DNA of 64,000 bases from Rhizophagus clarus (Eukaryota > Glomeromycota > Glomeromycetes > Glomerales > Glomeraceae). Position 1 is the stretch's first letter, and every line of letters begins with the position of its first letter. The notes below the pieces were generated by a model. That model had not been told where the DNA came from, did no database searches, and worked only from the letters and a program-made list of their open reading frames with translations. Where the stretch lies: positions 930,001 to 994,000 of the forward strand of contig BLAL01000215.1 in NCBI GenBank assembly GCA_015698045.1. The letters are read 5' to 3'. A program made the translations under genes and the position numbers. Shown here piece by piece: positions 22,499-34,119 of the stretch.

Positions 22499-23796
22499 TT
22501 TGATTTTTAATAAAAAACGAGGATCAGTCATCAGTATTTATGTATTTATAAATAAATTTAATCAATGTACCGACGTGCCATGCCCGACGGGTGATGAAAT
22601 TTATAAGTCACGTGGAAATTAACAGTAATGTGAAAGAGTAACTAATGGATTTTATTTAGGTTCGAATATATACATTGCACGTCACCTGGAGTCAACGTCA
22701 TGGTGATGGTTTATATAGTAATTCTAATAGATACGTCTAAGACGGATTTAACTTTAGGTTATCTCAATGACTTTCTACTGTATCTGTGGCATCCCACCTA
22801 TAAAAATAAAAATAAAAATAAATTTAGGTTCGAATAAAAATAATAATTTCTGACGTTAATAAAGGAATTTATTTTCTTATTAACATAAAAAGTGTACTGT
22901 ACTGACTTATTGATCTGAAAGACTTGATACGTTCTTACGAAGGTTAACATACTCTTTGACTATGTACATAACCGATTTATCAGTTTTAATTATGTGCTAC
23001 TCACAGCAAATATTCGTATCTCACTGTTGGTTACGTGTGGTAATTTTAGCATGACTTTTGCCAACCCTCTTTTTTAGGTAAAATTGTGGGGATTATCACT
23101 TAATATCTATGATTTAATTATACTAATATAATTCCATTGCCCTTGAATTTTAGAGTGTACGAGAGTAGTACCTTGATCAACTTTAAATAAGAAAATTTCT
23201 ATAACGAAAAATGCATTGTTCGAAAAATCAACACTTTCCGGTTTCCGCTCTCTCATGCTAAGATCTTAATATAAATGATGATATTGTTTAGAGAAAAGCA
23301 TCCCATGAACAGTTCTTAGAAATTACTCCGATTAATGAAAGGAATCGGCAATCAACTTTGCAGTTTCGCACTCTTGCATCATTTATGTATTACATTATTT
23401 ATACCAATTTTACATAGTTTCGCACATGTACAATAACTATTATTATTTATTATTCAGAAAAAATTCACAAATCACGACAGGTAGCATGATAATATTATAC
23501 GAATTAAATGTTAGATTCATCACGTTGAAAAACAGGTAATTGCAAAAAAGGGAAACAATTATTTAACACGAAGGGGAATTATCAAGAGTTATTAATTTTA
23601 CTATTTGATGTTGAAAATCATCATCTTATGGTATAATTTCATATTATAACCTTAATACAACATTTTATTTTGAGCTGTAATCCAAATTAGGGTTGCAAAA
23701 TACTATAATTATTACTAAGTTGTAATTGGTTGTATTCCAGAATGTAAAGTAATCCATTTATCAGAAATCAGACTAGTCAGAAATGGCTATCTGTAA
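22499..23796. other. Upstream region of the 22.1-22.5 kb gene
   Basis: Holds the presumed minus-strand promoter of the small gene and two copies of TTTAGGTTCGAAT (22,658 and 22,817). No further gene seen. Confidence 0.4.
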
Positions 23797-24296
23797 TTAA
23801 GAAGGGTAGTCTTGTATGTCAGCAAAGGTAAGCTCAAAGCGAGGTACATAGGGTATCTCTCCTTCGAGAAACCCAGTTTCTTTCAGCACACAGCGTGTTA
23901 CACCTATGGTATTGGCTAAAGACTATCGAAGAAATACCCACCTTTTCAACAGTATTTGCTCCTTGGTTTCCTGTTGTAAGAATCTGATTTATTGTCATCA
24001 TTATCATATACATCCGGCTAAACAAGGCATTTCAAAGCATCTAGAATTGAGAAGGGTAGTCTTGTATGTCAACAAAGGCAAGCTCAAAGCAAGGTACATA
24101 GGGTATCTCTCCTTCGAGAAACCCAGTTTCTTTCAGCACACAGCGTGTTACACCTATGGTATTGGCTAAAGACTATCGAAGAAATACCCACCTTTTCAAC
24201 AGTATTTGCTCCTTGGTTTCCTGTTACAAGAATCTGGTCTATATTCATCATTGTCACCTTAAGAAAGGCATTTCAGTTTCAAAGAAAGGCATCTAC
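23797..24296 (-). pseudogene. Tandem 250-bp duplication of coding-like DNA
   Basis: Two copies in direct orientation (23,797-24,046 and 24,047-24,296) nearly identical over their first ~190 bp. On the minus strand each contains a stretch with strong coding character ending GEIPYVPRFELTFADIQDYP then a stop. It is preceded in the same frame by SLANTIGVTRCVLKETGFLE, and further upstream by KEQILLKRWVFLR after an in-frame TAG, or across an unrecognised intron. No start codon or full gene is present. I do not recognise the protein; it may be the 3' end of a host or transposon gene. The duplication is certain; the coding reading is an inference. Confidence 0.5.
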
Positions 24297-26356
24297 ACAT
24301 TAAAGGTGACTCTTTTTATCATTATCAATAATGCGTTATAATGACATTTTTATTCTGAATATAAATTTGAGATAACTCTATAAAGTGACAAAAAGAATTG
24401 AAAAATATGAAAGAATTGAAGAAGATATTTTTTGAAAAAGTTTGAGGGTATATATATATACCTTTACGAATACATTGTGACTAAGAATATAGATAGGTGG
24501 CTTATTATGATACTTCAACAACAGTAAATGACTCAGTGTGAGGAAATGTGATTTTGTTAATTTACAAAGTGAAAAATAAGTATTTCAACTTTTAAATGAT
24601 TCTATATGAGTCAGAGCCCATCGTAAATGTGGTTGTTAATATTAACTGATCGTATGATCAATATGAGTCACAGTTATGAGAAATCTTGAGTCACGATGTA
24701 TATAAAGTTTTAATAATATACACATATATACACAAAAATTTTCTGACTTAAAAATTTATTATTAATGGCAAAATATAACAAACTTTACCAACTCTTTCCA
24801 TTTTTGGCATTTTTAACTGTAATTGAACGCGTACTTGAAAATCCGGATTATGTTATAAATTTCTATGTTGATTATGAGAAATTTTCGTCAAGATACTGTT
24901 TAGGATAGCAAAAAACTAGATAGCAAAAAACATATAAACAATGCTGAAATGATAACAAACGAGAAAAATGAACATTGCTTTGGTAAAATCATTTATACAA
25001 GCAGTTATCTTGGATAAACAAAGTTTTTTCGCGTGAATGATATGTTACTACGTTAGATCTTTTTTTAATAAAAAGTTTTTAATATATTGATTAATTATTT
25101 AAGAATCAAATTTAGGTGATGCTATTGCAAATTCTTCTTTTACTTCAAGAGAAATATTTACTACCTGCAAGAATGATTGTGTAACTAACGTTTATCAGAC
25201 TATTATGGTCAAGCGGTTTTAATATTTCTATTGCTCAATCTTATGCCTCCTTTGATAATCTTACTTTTGTTGCGTGAAATATATGTTGCAGGCCTTTCAA
25301 GGATTATCTCCTTTAATGTCTCGATAAAACATTATCGTTGTTTGCCACCAACCGATTCAAACTAGAATCAATTCTATGGTAATTACCATACTTGATTTGA
25401 TCTCATTTTTGGGATAAATCATCATTTTACTGTACATTGAAGAAATGAACAATTCTTCAAAATTTTTTAGAGCTGATAAGATAATTATAATTTTTAATTT
25501 ATTATTTAGTATTGTGGATGACTAGATTCTTCACATCTAGTCCCATAGACACGAAATTGTCTACATATTATTTTAAATACTGTATAAGTATTTATATTAA
25601 TATAAAATATGGAAAAAATTCTATTTTTCTTTTTTTAATATATACAATATAAGCTTTAGTTATTTCTAGATTATGAATACCACCATTTAAACTTTCTCCC
25701 GCTTATACAATGATGAAAAACTTTTACTTGATATTATTTATCTGATTATATCCTTCAAGAAATTGTTAGAAAAAATGAAAATATAATTTGTAATATGAGA
25801 TATTTACATACAATACGTATGCACCTTCAATTCGTACAGCACCTTCAATATTTGGGCATTTACATAAATACCTTTTCTATTTAAAATCACCCTCGATTTA
25901 AAGAAATAAAGAAATTTCACTATCCACATAATTTATTCATTCTTAAACTCTCTTAATTGAATTTTGAATCAATAATGAATTATGTAACTGAAAAAGAACG
26001 AATGCAGAAACTAAAATAATATATAGCATCGTAGACCATTACATAACAGATAAAGAAAGATTAACTTACGAGGGGTTTATTGATCTAATATATTCAATTT
26101 CAAGGTTTATACGTGAAATATCAACAAAATAAAAATGTTTAGATAAATCTCAAGATTTTTTTTAAATTCATAACGTAAAAAAAAAAAAATTTTTTTTTAG
26201 TAATCTTCCTTTATTTCAAGTATCAAATTAGGCACATATTTTCTATCATACTTTTTCTATATAACTAAATCTATTTTATTTTACATATTATCACAAAATT
26301 GACAAATCATAAGGTCACTTGAAAGTTATTTAAGGAAATACAACTTATGTTATTCA
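24297..26356. other. Intergenic, AT-rich
   Basis: No gene recognised. 24,424-24,510 has an inverted diverged partner near 47,565-47,680 (shared GGTATATATA.CCTCAA and ACAATGTATTC words), so it is part of a dispersed repeat. Confidence 0.45.
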
Positions 26357-26812
26357 TCAATTCACAAATTTCTGTTTGAACTTTTCTATAGTCATGGTTT
26401 CAATCTAAATAAATGACCAAAAAAAAAATTAATAAGAATCTAGCAAAAAAAAAGAAAAAAAAAAATTTCTTTATATTTACTCCTTTCTTTTCATTTTCAA
26501 CGTATTGTTCATCAATTTCATCAGTATCATCAATTACAACGAAACGATGATACTTATTATAATTAGTTTTTGATAAACATTCCATTGAATCAAAAGTAAG
26601 TTTACGTGAATCCATATTATAATCATCTAATGGCTAAATAATGAAAGAAAATAATTAATTATTAATTTAAAACGCAAAATAAATTTAGTATTTCTATAAC
26701 AAATATAATATAAACTATTAACCAAATACGTATTTACCATCTCATTTGGTAGTAAATATTTAATATTACCAGAAATAAGTCCATTTACAATACTCTTAAA
26801 CGCTTTATCTAA

Positions 26813-26859
<47 letters not shown>

Positions 26860-29675
26860 AATTTAAAAAAAAATTAATTATCTTTATTATATATTATTCA
26901 CATACCTTACTCTCAGGAACTCGTTACCAGATAAAAAGGTTAGCAATCTTTGTAAATAACTCAATATATTAGGATGTATCTTGAAATCCCATCCATTAAC
27001 CTAAATTATAATTGTAATTTAGTATTGTATAATTATAATGATATCCAATAGTTAACCCAGTATTGGAATTTGGCCGTGACCAAAGATTTTTGGCCATTTG
27101 ACCGTGGTAAAATGGCTAAACAGGCGACGGCTAAGCCCGACCGGACGACCAATTGCTAACACTGAGTTAAAACAAAATAAAATTTACCAAATTTGTGAAA
27201 TACAAAATGCTATCAATAATATTATCAGTATTTTTGATAGCCGTTGAAGTTACAAGAATAACCCCTCCTATAACAACAAATTATTAATAATGGTAATATT
27301 AACATTATAATATTATTTGTATATTACTTTACCTAATATTATTTCTTGAAGTGTTATTGTATCATCTTTTTTTATGATTGAGAAAAATCTTGTTTGGTTA
27401 TTTTTGTAAATAAGAAAGTTTTTAAAAGAAAAGCCCTGTGTAATATCATTTTGATGAAACTATAAAAAAATATTAATTTTGATTTTTTTAAAAAAAAAAT
27501 AAAAATAAAAATAAAAATAATAATCATGAGTTAACTTACCAAAATACAATTCATACGAGGATCCTTGATTACTACCTCATTACTACCAATATTCTTTAAA
27601 TAACTAATTACTTTTTGGCTTTCGATATATTGTGATCCAATAACAACAAAGTTTGAGGTTTCAAAAAAGTCTTTTAATTCACTTTTAAATTTAATTGGTA
27701 AATCTGAAGATTTATCTTCAATGATAGTTTGAGAAGAATTAGGAAGTGATGGTATTACGCTTTGTTGATTTTCTTCAGAATTTCTGTGCTTTTTAGATGG
27801 TAAATCCAGATTACCAGAAATTTTCTTATTTGGATTGAAGTTTGATTGAACTGAAGATGGTTCTTTATTTTGTTGCATTTTGTCAAAACTTATTAAGTCG
27901 TTCTGAATGGAATTTTTATGTTTTTTAGCAGGTGGAAGTTGTAATTCCGAATTATTAGAAATTTCCTTATTTGTACCATTGAAATCTGGCAAAGTTTGAA
28001 ATGAAGTTCTTGGAGGCATGTCATTCTGTTGCATTTTATCATATTGTTGCGTTGAATTTTTGCGCTTTTTAAATGAAGATTGTTCGTCTAAGTTATTAGG
28101 AATTTCCTTATTCGATGTTCGTGGTGAGCATGATAATGATTGTATACTTGGTGATATATTATCCTGTTGCGTTTTTTCATGATCTTGTGCTTTAAAAACG
28201 GAATTATTATGTTTTTTTGCTGGACCTAAATTGCTACTATTCGAATTGACATTAGGACATGATGATAATGTCGAAGAAGGTGACGATTTTGCTATTTCGT
28301 TCTTCGGGAACTGAAGTACAAAGTAGAGATCATCAACATTCTTCGGTTTTTCTACATAAAGAACATCACAAAATTCTTTTGTAGTTGGTAGTAAATAAAG
28401 GGTCCATTTCTCAGCATTTATGACTCCAACCTTGTACCAATTAAAAAAAAAAATATATATATTAGTCATATAAAGTATATAAATAAATATATTGTTTAGA
28501 CATTAATCGAACACACCCTTTGTTTTTTTGATAAGTAAGATTGAAGATAGTCTAGTTCCGTCAATTCTTCTGATAAGGAAGTAGCAACACTTGCTACATA
28601 TACGGGGAATTTAGCGCATCCATTGACATAATTTGAAGAATCCTTAATTAAATCTTCTATAACGCTATTTTTGTATCCCACAAATTGATCGATAATTAAT
28701 TTAAATTGGTTTTGATTTCGATCCCTACTTAAAAAAAAAATAATAAATTTACAGATTTAAGCTATTACTTTTTAAGATCGAGAAAAAAATATTATTTAAT
28801 TAGCGCTAGAGAACTTACAAGTATGGGAATTTATCCATCGAATTACCAATATGATTTGTAATTTGAATCGTTCCAATTTTCCTTTCCTCCCTTTCCTCCT
28901 TATTTCTTATTCTATATATAATCCCACGCCACTTGAGTTTTGAGTTAACGGGCGATTTGTTAATTTGCTCCTTCGATTTATTTGATTTTCTATTTTTTAA
29001 GATAATTGATCGATCACCAGGACCGAATGGAGGCAACCTTACTTCCAATGGCATGTTTGAATAACTCGCATCATTCAGATTGTTTCTCGGGCCTTCTTTT
29101 TTCTTAACTTTTAATAAATCATCATTATCTTCGCTTGAAGTTATAAAGGGATCAGGAAGACTATGTTTTAAATCACTATAAAACTACATACGTACAACTT
29201 AATATTAATGTTATGATGTAAAGTGAAAACGAAATGTTTTGTTAATCTACCTTAACATAATTAATCGTTCTTGCATTTTTAACGGAAACGACTCTTTGAT
29301 CTTGATTAATAAAACCAGTTCCTTTTGTAGTTGGCGATTTTTTATTCTGTTCTTCCTGTTGCCTTTTCGATTTTATGGTTAACTTATATTCCTTTAATAT
29401 ATCCGGACAATTGTTTAAATTTTTTGACGGTTCCCAAGTCCTATCATCATAACCTAAGATAAAAAAATTTATTAATAATATGACATAAAATTCAATTACT
29501 TTATAATAAAATGGTTACCTTTCCACTTGACGCAATAAAAAAATTCGCCGTTTACAACGTGGTGCTTCTCTATTCTTTCTACTTCATATTCGTCTTCTGA
29601 AAGATCACTTACTGCTTTACGTTTTTTATTTTCGTTGTCGTCTTCAGCTTTACGTTTTTTGTTGTATTCAGACAT
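26357..29675 (-). CDS. Chromodomain/SPOC-like protein, Chp1/TASOR-like
   Basis: Eleven exons on the minus strand: 29,519-29,675; 29,251-29,453; 28,819-29,183; 28,517-28,724; 27,540-28,430; 27,333-27,459; 27,188-27,267; 26,906-27,000; 26,738-26,813; 26,481-26,633; 26,357-26,404. Every junction keeps frame and the sum is 801 codons. Residues 28-78 are a chromodomain with aromatic-cage positions Y30, W51 and Y54 (VKWKGY) and the TWEP motif, expected to read methylated H3K9. Residues ~203-355 (WRGIIYRI ... GVINAEKWTLYLLPTTKEFC) resemble a SPOC domain. ~356-555 is disordered with repeated PAKKHKNS-type motifs. ~556-785 (NFVVIGSQYI, GGVILVTSTAI, GWDFKIHPNILSYL) recalls the C-terminal PIN-like part of Chp1/TASOR. 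In fission yeast Chp1 is a RITS subunit; TASOR belongs to HUSH. Chromodomain is sure; the rest is a family-level inference. The start is the ATG nearest the domain. Confidence 0.85.
26816..26858. repeat. 43-base poly-A run at an intron acceptor
   Basis: On the gene's strand this is a T43 tract directly preceding AG of the intron 8 acceptor of the Chp1-like gene, an extreme polypyrimidine tract. Confidence 0.8.
27055..27167. mobile_element. 113-bp MITE inside intron 7 of the Chp1-like gene
   Basis: Ends ACCCAGTATTGGAATTTGG and, inverted, ACTCAGTGTTAGCAATTGG, flanked by TA on both sides (27,053-27,054 and 27,168-27,169). Intron 7 is 187 bp; without the element plus one TA it would be 72 bp, close to the gene's other introns. 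This is an insertion tolerated in an intron. The TA duplication fits a Tc1/mariner-like non-autonomous element. It is GC-richer than the intron around it. Confidence 0.75.
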
Positions 29676-30960
29676 GTTGCTTCGTGAAATTATAAACTCC
29701 TTTGCGCGACGATTAACAAGCGTGAAATACTTATTTAACGAGAAATTTTGTACTTTACTTAACTGACCTTGGTAAATTTGCACATGCACACATGGTAATA
29801 ACGTTTTTTCGTGTAATGGAAATCTCGTGAAACTTTATTCACGTGAAATTTGTAAGATGAACATGTCTACCATTAACGTCATCAGTGTAGTATAAAACCA
29901 CATTTTATCCAATGGCGATTCGTTTATATTTTCACGTGACAGTTGAAAAATACAAAAAAAAAGGGACCAATTAAATTTCATAATATATGAGAAATTTGTA
30001 TTACCTACTGTACGTTTTAATTGACCAAGAATAAAAGAAATACTTGATTCGTAAAAAATTTTTTTATCTACCTTATCCTTTTCTTTGTAATTAAAAAATA
30101 AAGAGTTTCCTTTTATGTTATATTCAAAGTTCAAAAATATCGCCAAATTACCATGTATCTCGAGACCAGATTAAGCATCAAACGTTATTAATGCTCATAC
30201 ATGCGAGAAAAAACAATACAGTACGAATGATATTCTAAAATAAATCAAAATAGGAATAAAAAAGAAAAATATTAATAAACAATGATTTTTTTTTTAGATA
30301 ATTAAATTAATTTACAAACAATATGGACCAAATGTTTCCCGAGTTTCATCATTCCAAAAGCAGAAAAAAAATGAATAACGCGATTGTTAACATTTTAGTA
30401 AAACACATTGTACGATCGACAAAGTAGAATAATATTTAAATTTTTGATTTTTCCTTTACTAGTTATCAAGAAACTATAAATACGCATATTGAAAACCACA
30501 TTCTGTCTTATAAATTAAACCAATCTTTTTTTTTACTTTATTCCAGTGCATTACTTGCCTCAGCTTTTTTTTGGATGTAGATAAATTTAGAGCTCAATAA
30601 ACTATATATATTTCTTTTCTTTATAGAAATGTCTCCAGTACCTCAAAACAAATTATTCTGATAACGAATGGTGATATCAAAACTACAAATCTCTCATCAC
30701 TTTCGCAATTTTCTATTCATTTCGATCAATTTTCACCACTTTTAAAAAAAAATGTCAAAATCCTGAAAGATTCTATCTAGATGAGAATACAAAGAACTCG
30801 CATTTAGCAAAGACATTTAATTGATTTGGAGATAATTGAATCTTCGCAACTCTACGCACGCTCATTATTCCAAATTAATTTGTTTTATCATTTTGCAAAT
30901 GTAATAACATAAACATTTAACCGGTATAATCTCCATCAGATATCTATTAGATTGTAATAA
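29676..30960. other. Upstream region of the Chp1-like gene
   Basis: Presumed minus-strand promoter and 5' UTR next to 29,676. The frame is open in-phase for 38 further codons to an upstream ATG at 29,789, which would give a longer N-terminus; the downstream ATG is preferred because the extension has no domain. A 103-codon minus frame at 29,835-30,146 is not supported. Confidence 0.45.
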
Positions 30961-31350
30961 ACGTTCTCAAAGGCTCTTGGTGCAATACATCATACTCCTT
31001 ATACTGTATATAATAATAGGAAAGCTACTAAATTAAAAAGAGCAAAATTTGAATGGAAAGACGAACAGGAAGAAGGATATACGTATTTTATTATTACCAA
31101 AGTTCATGTAATGATCTTATTATTATTAGTTGATTTTCCTGAAACGCAGACTAAGATAAATGAGGATAATAATATTCTTAGTGTCAAGTGCATCAAGAAG
31201 TCATTGTACATATATATATCAAAACTGAATTTATTAAAAACCTTTCAGAATTACATTAGAGACAGATCAATGGATATTGGTGGTCTCCAAATTTATCAAC
31301 TCGCGGAAATCTCCTTTCGAAACTACGCTATGGTTCATCGGAGTTGACGC
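30961..31350 (+). pseudogene. Coding remnant, unrecognised
   Basis: An open frame that reads ALGAIHHTPYTVYNNRKATK then KRAKFEWKDEQEEGYTYF and runs on to 31,347 with decreasing coding character. The first part looks like real protein sequence. No start, family or partner exon is recognised; it may be a remnant of a transposon or host gene. Confidence 0.3.
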
Positions 31351-31591
31351 AAAGCAGATCATCATTGGGCATTTGTGGTCTCCAAATTTAGAACTACTGT
31401 ACGTTGCGGTTTATTCTACTGGTCCAAATTATTATTATATCTCAAGAGAATTTATATACTGCCATTAGCTAAATTCGACTCAACAAAATTATTTTGTCTC
31501 AATAGATTATAGCAAATGTTAATAGAGTTTTATTATAGGTCCAAGTGATAGAGCCGACAAACACCATTTTAAGAGTATCAAAGAGCAGATA

Positions 31592-31990
31592 CTACAATAA
31601 AGATTGTCGGGGGAATGAATGTGTGAATAAGTTTATGAGTACTATGTTTGGAATGTTGAGTTGACATTCATTGACTCCTTTAACAACTTCAAAAAGGTGG
31701 TAAATCCTCATCATCTCCTCTTTCTCATCCATTTCTCTATCTTCTTCACTTGAAACATGCTCAAATATTTCTTTCAATAGACAATATATTAGCTGGGCAA
31801 AATATGTTAGCCAAATAGTACATTCTTAATTCTTCCGCAAAAACGATTGTGTCCACCAATATAATTTCACAGTTACGCCTAAAATATTGCCCTTATTAAC
31901 TGGAAAGTCTCCAAAAGTTCGAAGTTTTGTACATGAGAACCGCTTAAAGAATATTCCACTAATTTTTCCATAAGTCAAATAGCACGATTT
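31592..31990 (-). pseudogene. Coding remnant, unrecognised
   Basis: The minus strand shows protein-like text in more than one frame (EELRMYYLANIFCPANIL and SSEEDREMDEKEEMMRIYHL). No intact gene, splice pattern or known domain is seen. Confidence 0.25.
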
Positions 31991-32586
31991 GATTCAACAA
32001 ATTATCTCATATAATATTTAATAAAGAATTAGAAAATACTGAATCAGAACTTAGTATTTGCAGGTTTTGGGTCTAAAAAGGTGATAATAATTCAATATAA
32101 TGTTAATAGAGTCAGAGATTGATAGATAAATCATCTAATAATCAATAGAAAACAAACATGTAAGACAAGTTAAACACTGAAAGTAATTATATAATAGAAT
32201 TTTTTCTTTTTACAGTAAATTAATGTTGTGGACGAAACTGGTTCAGTTTGTGATTAGAGAAATGTTTCGTTTTTTAAAGTCAAGTTCCCGAAACTTGACC
32301 CAAACCTTCGTAACCTCCGAAACCCTAAATTTCAAATTACTTAATATCCAAAGATTGTCCAAACCGATTATAACAGTATTGGTATATATATATATATTTA
32401 AAACAAATTAGGATTTATTAACTCTTTTATGCTACGGTATACATTATCACACTTATTACAGTTACATTTGAATATCAATATACAATATTCTTCTTACATA
32501 CTATTCTCATTATCCTCAATAATTCCATCTAAATTTTTAATAAAATTCCTTACAACCTGCATACGTTATCATACTTATTACAGTTA

Positions 32587-33595
32587 CCGTATATCGCGGA
32601 CCACAGTACCCCCCATGCATAGTACCCTCCCTTTCACCCGACAAAAAGTTCCATTTTCTATTGATTTTATTATTTAATTTTGCCCAGATATTATGTAAAA
32701 ATAATTTTCTGGTTACTATACAACCTTTTAAACACATTCTATTCATAATAAAAATTTTAGTTATTGACATTGTGGTACAAGGTCAACCCTCAGGAATTTG
32801 CAAGATACCCGGGGTAGGACCCCGGAAACTCTATATAAAGGTTGTTTTAAAATTCGAGAAATTCACTATTGTCTTTACCCATTTTAAGCCAAAAATTTAC
32901 TAGCAGTGTTACCCAATTTACCAATAACCTTAAATATTTTCTAGGATGTATTACCCAAAATAAAAATAACCTATTATAATTTTTAGATTAATTTATTTAA
33001 CAAAATAAATAAATGCGTTTGATTTATTAATCAAGGATTGTTACTAAAATATTAGTTACATGTTTTTGTGAAAAAAAATCAAAAATTTCCCAAGAATTAC
33101 CTATCAAGCATAAACGACCAATTAGATTAGCAACCATCGAATTAGTATGAATTATATCCAAGTTATTATCAAAGTGATAAATAACTTGTTTTGGAGTTAT
33201 ATGTGCAAATAAATTGCCACCCGCTTTACTTGCTGGAGAAAATAAATTGCCATCAATATTGACATAAATAGCAACTGAAATATAAGATAAAGAATCTATA
33301 TCTTTTGAAAAAGAAATATAGGAATGCGCGCATGCCGTTTGGATACCAATTTATACATTAGGAAGATAATTTTTTTTTTTATCAAGTTATACATAATATA
33401 TATATATTACCCCTATAAAAAACGCATATGTTCATTACCCATTATAGTAACAACCTCGAAAATAATCATAGGACTGTTACCCATTTTACATAACAACAAT
33501 TTTGGATTTTATACAACAACTTTACCCATTTTAACGATAACCTATATATAGAGTTTCCAGGGTCCTCCCGGGGTACTATGGCCCGTGATATACGG
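32587..33595. mobile_element. Nested 1009-bp TIR element with TA duplication
   Basis: Ends CCGTATATCGCGGACCACAG and, inverted, CCGTATATCACGGGCCATAG, flanked by TA (32,585-32,586 and 33,596-33,597). The interrupted host word CAGTTACATTT is found intact in the neighbouring duplicate near 32,460, confirming the insertion point. Subterminal GGGGTACCCC-like and GGAAACTCTATATA blocks are also inverted, with ~200 bp of extra DNA in the left arm. The interior carries a 107-codon open stretch on the minus strand. It looks like a non-autonomous Tc1/mariner-type element that has captured foreign DNA. Confidence 0.8.
33030..33350 (-). pseudogene. Captured coding fragment inside the nested element
   Basis: An open frame of 107 codons bounded by stops, with clear coding character: SYISVAIYVNIDGNLFSPAS, then KAGGNLFAHITPKQVIYHF and MVANLIGRLCLIGNSWEIF, ending QKHVTNILVTILD. 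No start codon near its beginning and no transposase motif. It may be a fragment of a host gene carried by the element, or part of the element's own former protein. Family unrecognised. Confidence 0.45.
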
Positions 33596-34119
33596 TACAT
33601 TTTAATATCAATATACAATATTCTTCCTCCATATATTCTCATTATCATCAATCATTTCATCTAAATTTTTAATAAAATTCCCTGCATTTAAATTTATTAT
33701 ATTACTTAATATCATATCCTCCTCCTCATTAAATGCTTCTTTGGTCTTCAGCATTATCAATATATTCCTTATCCATAGATTCAAATAAGATTGTCATCCA
33801 AGATTTAAATACACATATTACGTACTTCCTCGCATGATTTTCCTATGCTATAATCAGCAATTCCTGCTTTGACATAATTTTATTTATTTTCAATTTTATT
33901 TTACTAGTATATCCAGCCAAGATTAGAGCGCGTGTATTGAGAAATGTATAAAAAAAAAAAAATCGGACAATCAATTCCTTTTTTGGATTTTACGGAAGTT
34001 GCGGAGGTTTCGGAGGTTTCGGAAGTCTCAGATTTTGTCTATGACGAAACTAGTTTCACTTAGTTTCGGAGGTTTCGCCCGTCGAAAGTTTCGGTTTCGC
34101 CCGCAACATTACAGTAAAT

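Larger units (their letters stand above)
32221..34111. mobile_element. Outer TIR element, 1.9 kb, host of a nested element
   Basis: TAATGTTGTGGACGAAAC at the left and, inverted, TAATGTTGCGGGCGAAAC at the right, flanked by a perfect 8-bp duplication CAGTAAAT (32,213-32,220 and 34,112-34,119). Subterminal regions are rich in CCGAAAC/GTTTCGG repeats. Without the nested 32,587-33,595 element it would be about 880 bp. The interior holds a ~115-bp direct duplication (32,440-32,552 and the split copy around the insertion). No transposase. An 8-bp duplication suggests a hAT-type element. Confidence 0.8.

Noticed and set aside
22650-22830. GGTTCGAAT words suggesting a tRNA T-loop
   Set aside because: No acceptor stem, D-arm or anticodon arm could be folded around either copy.
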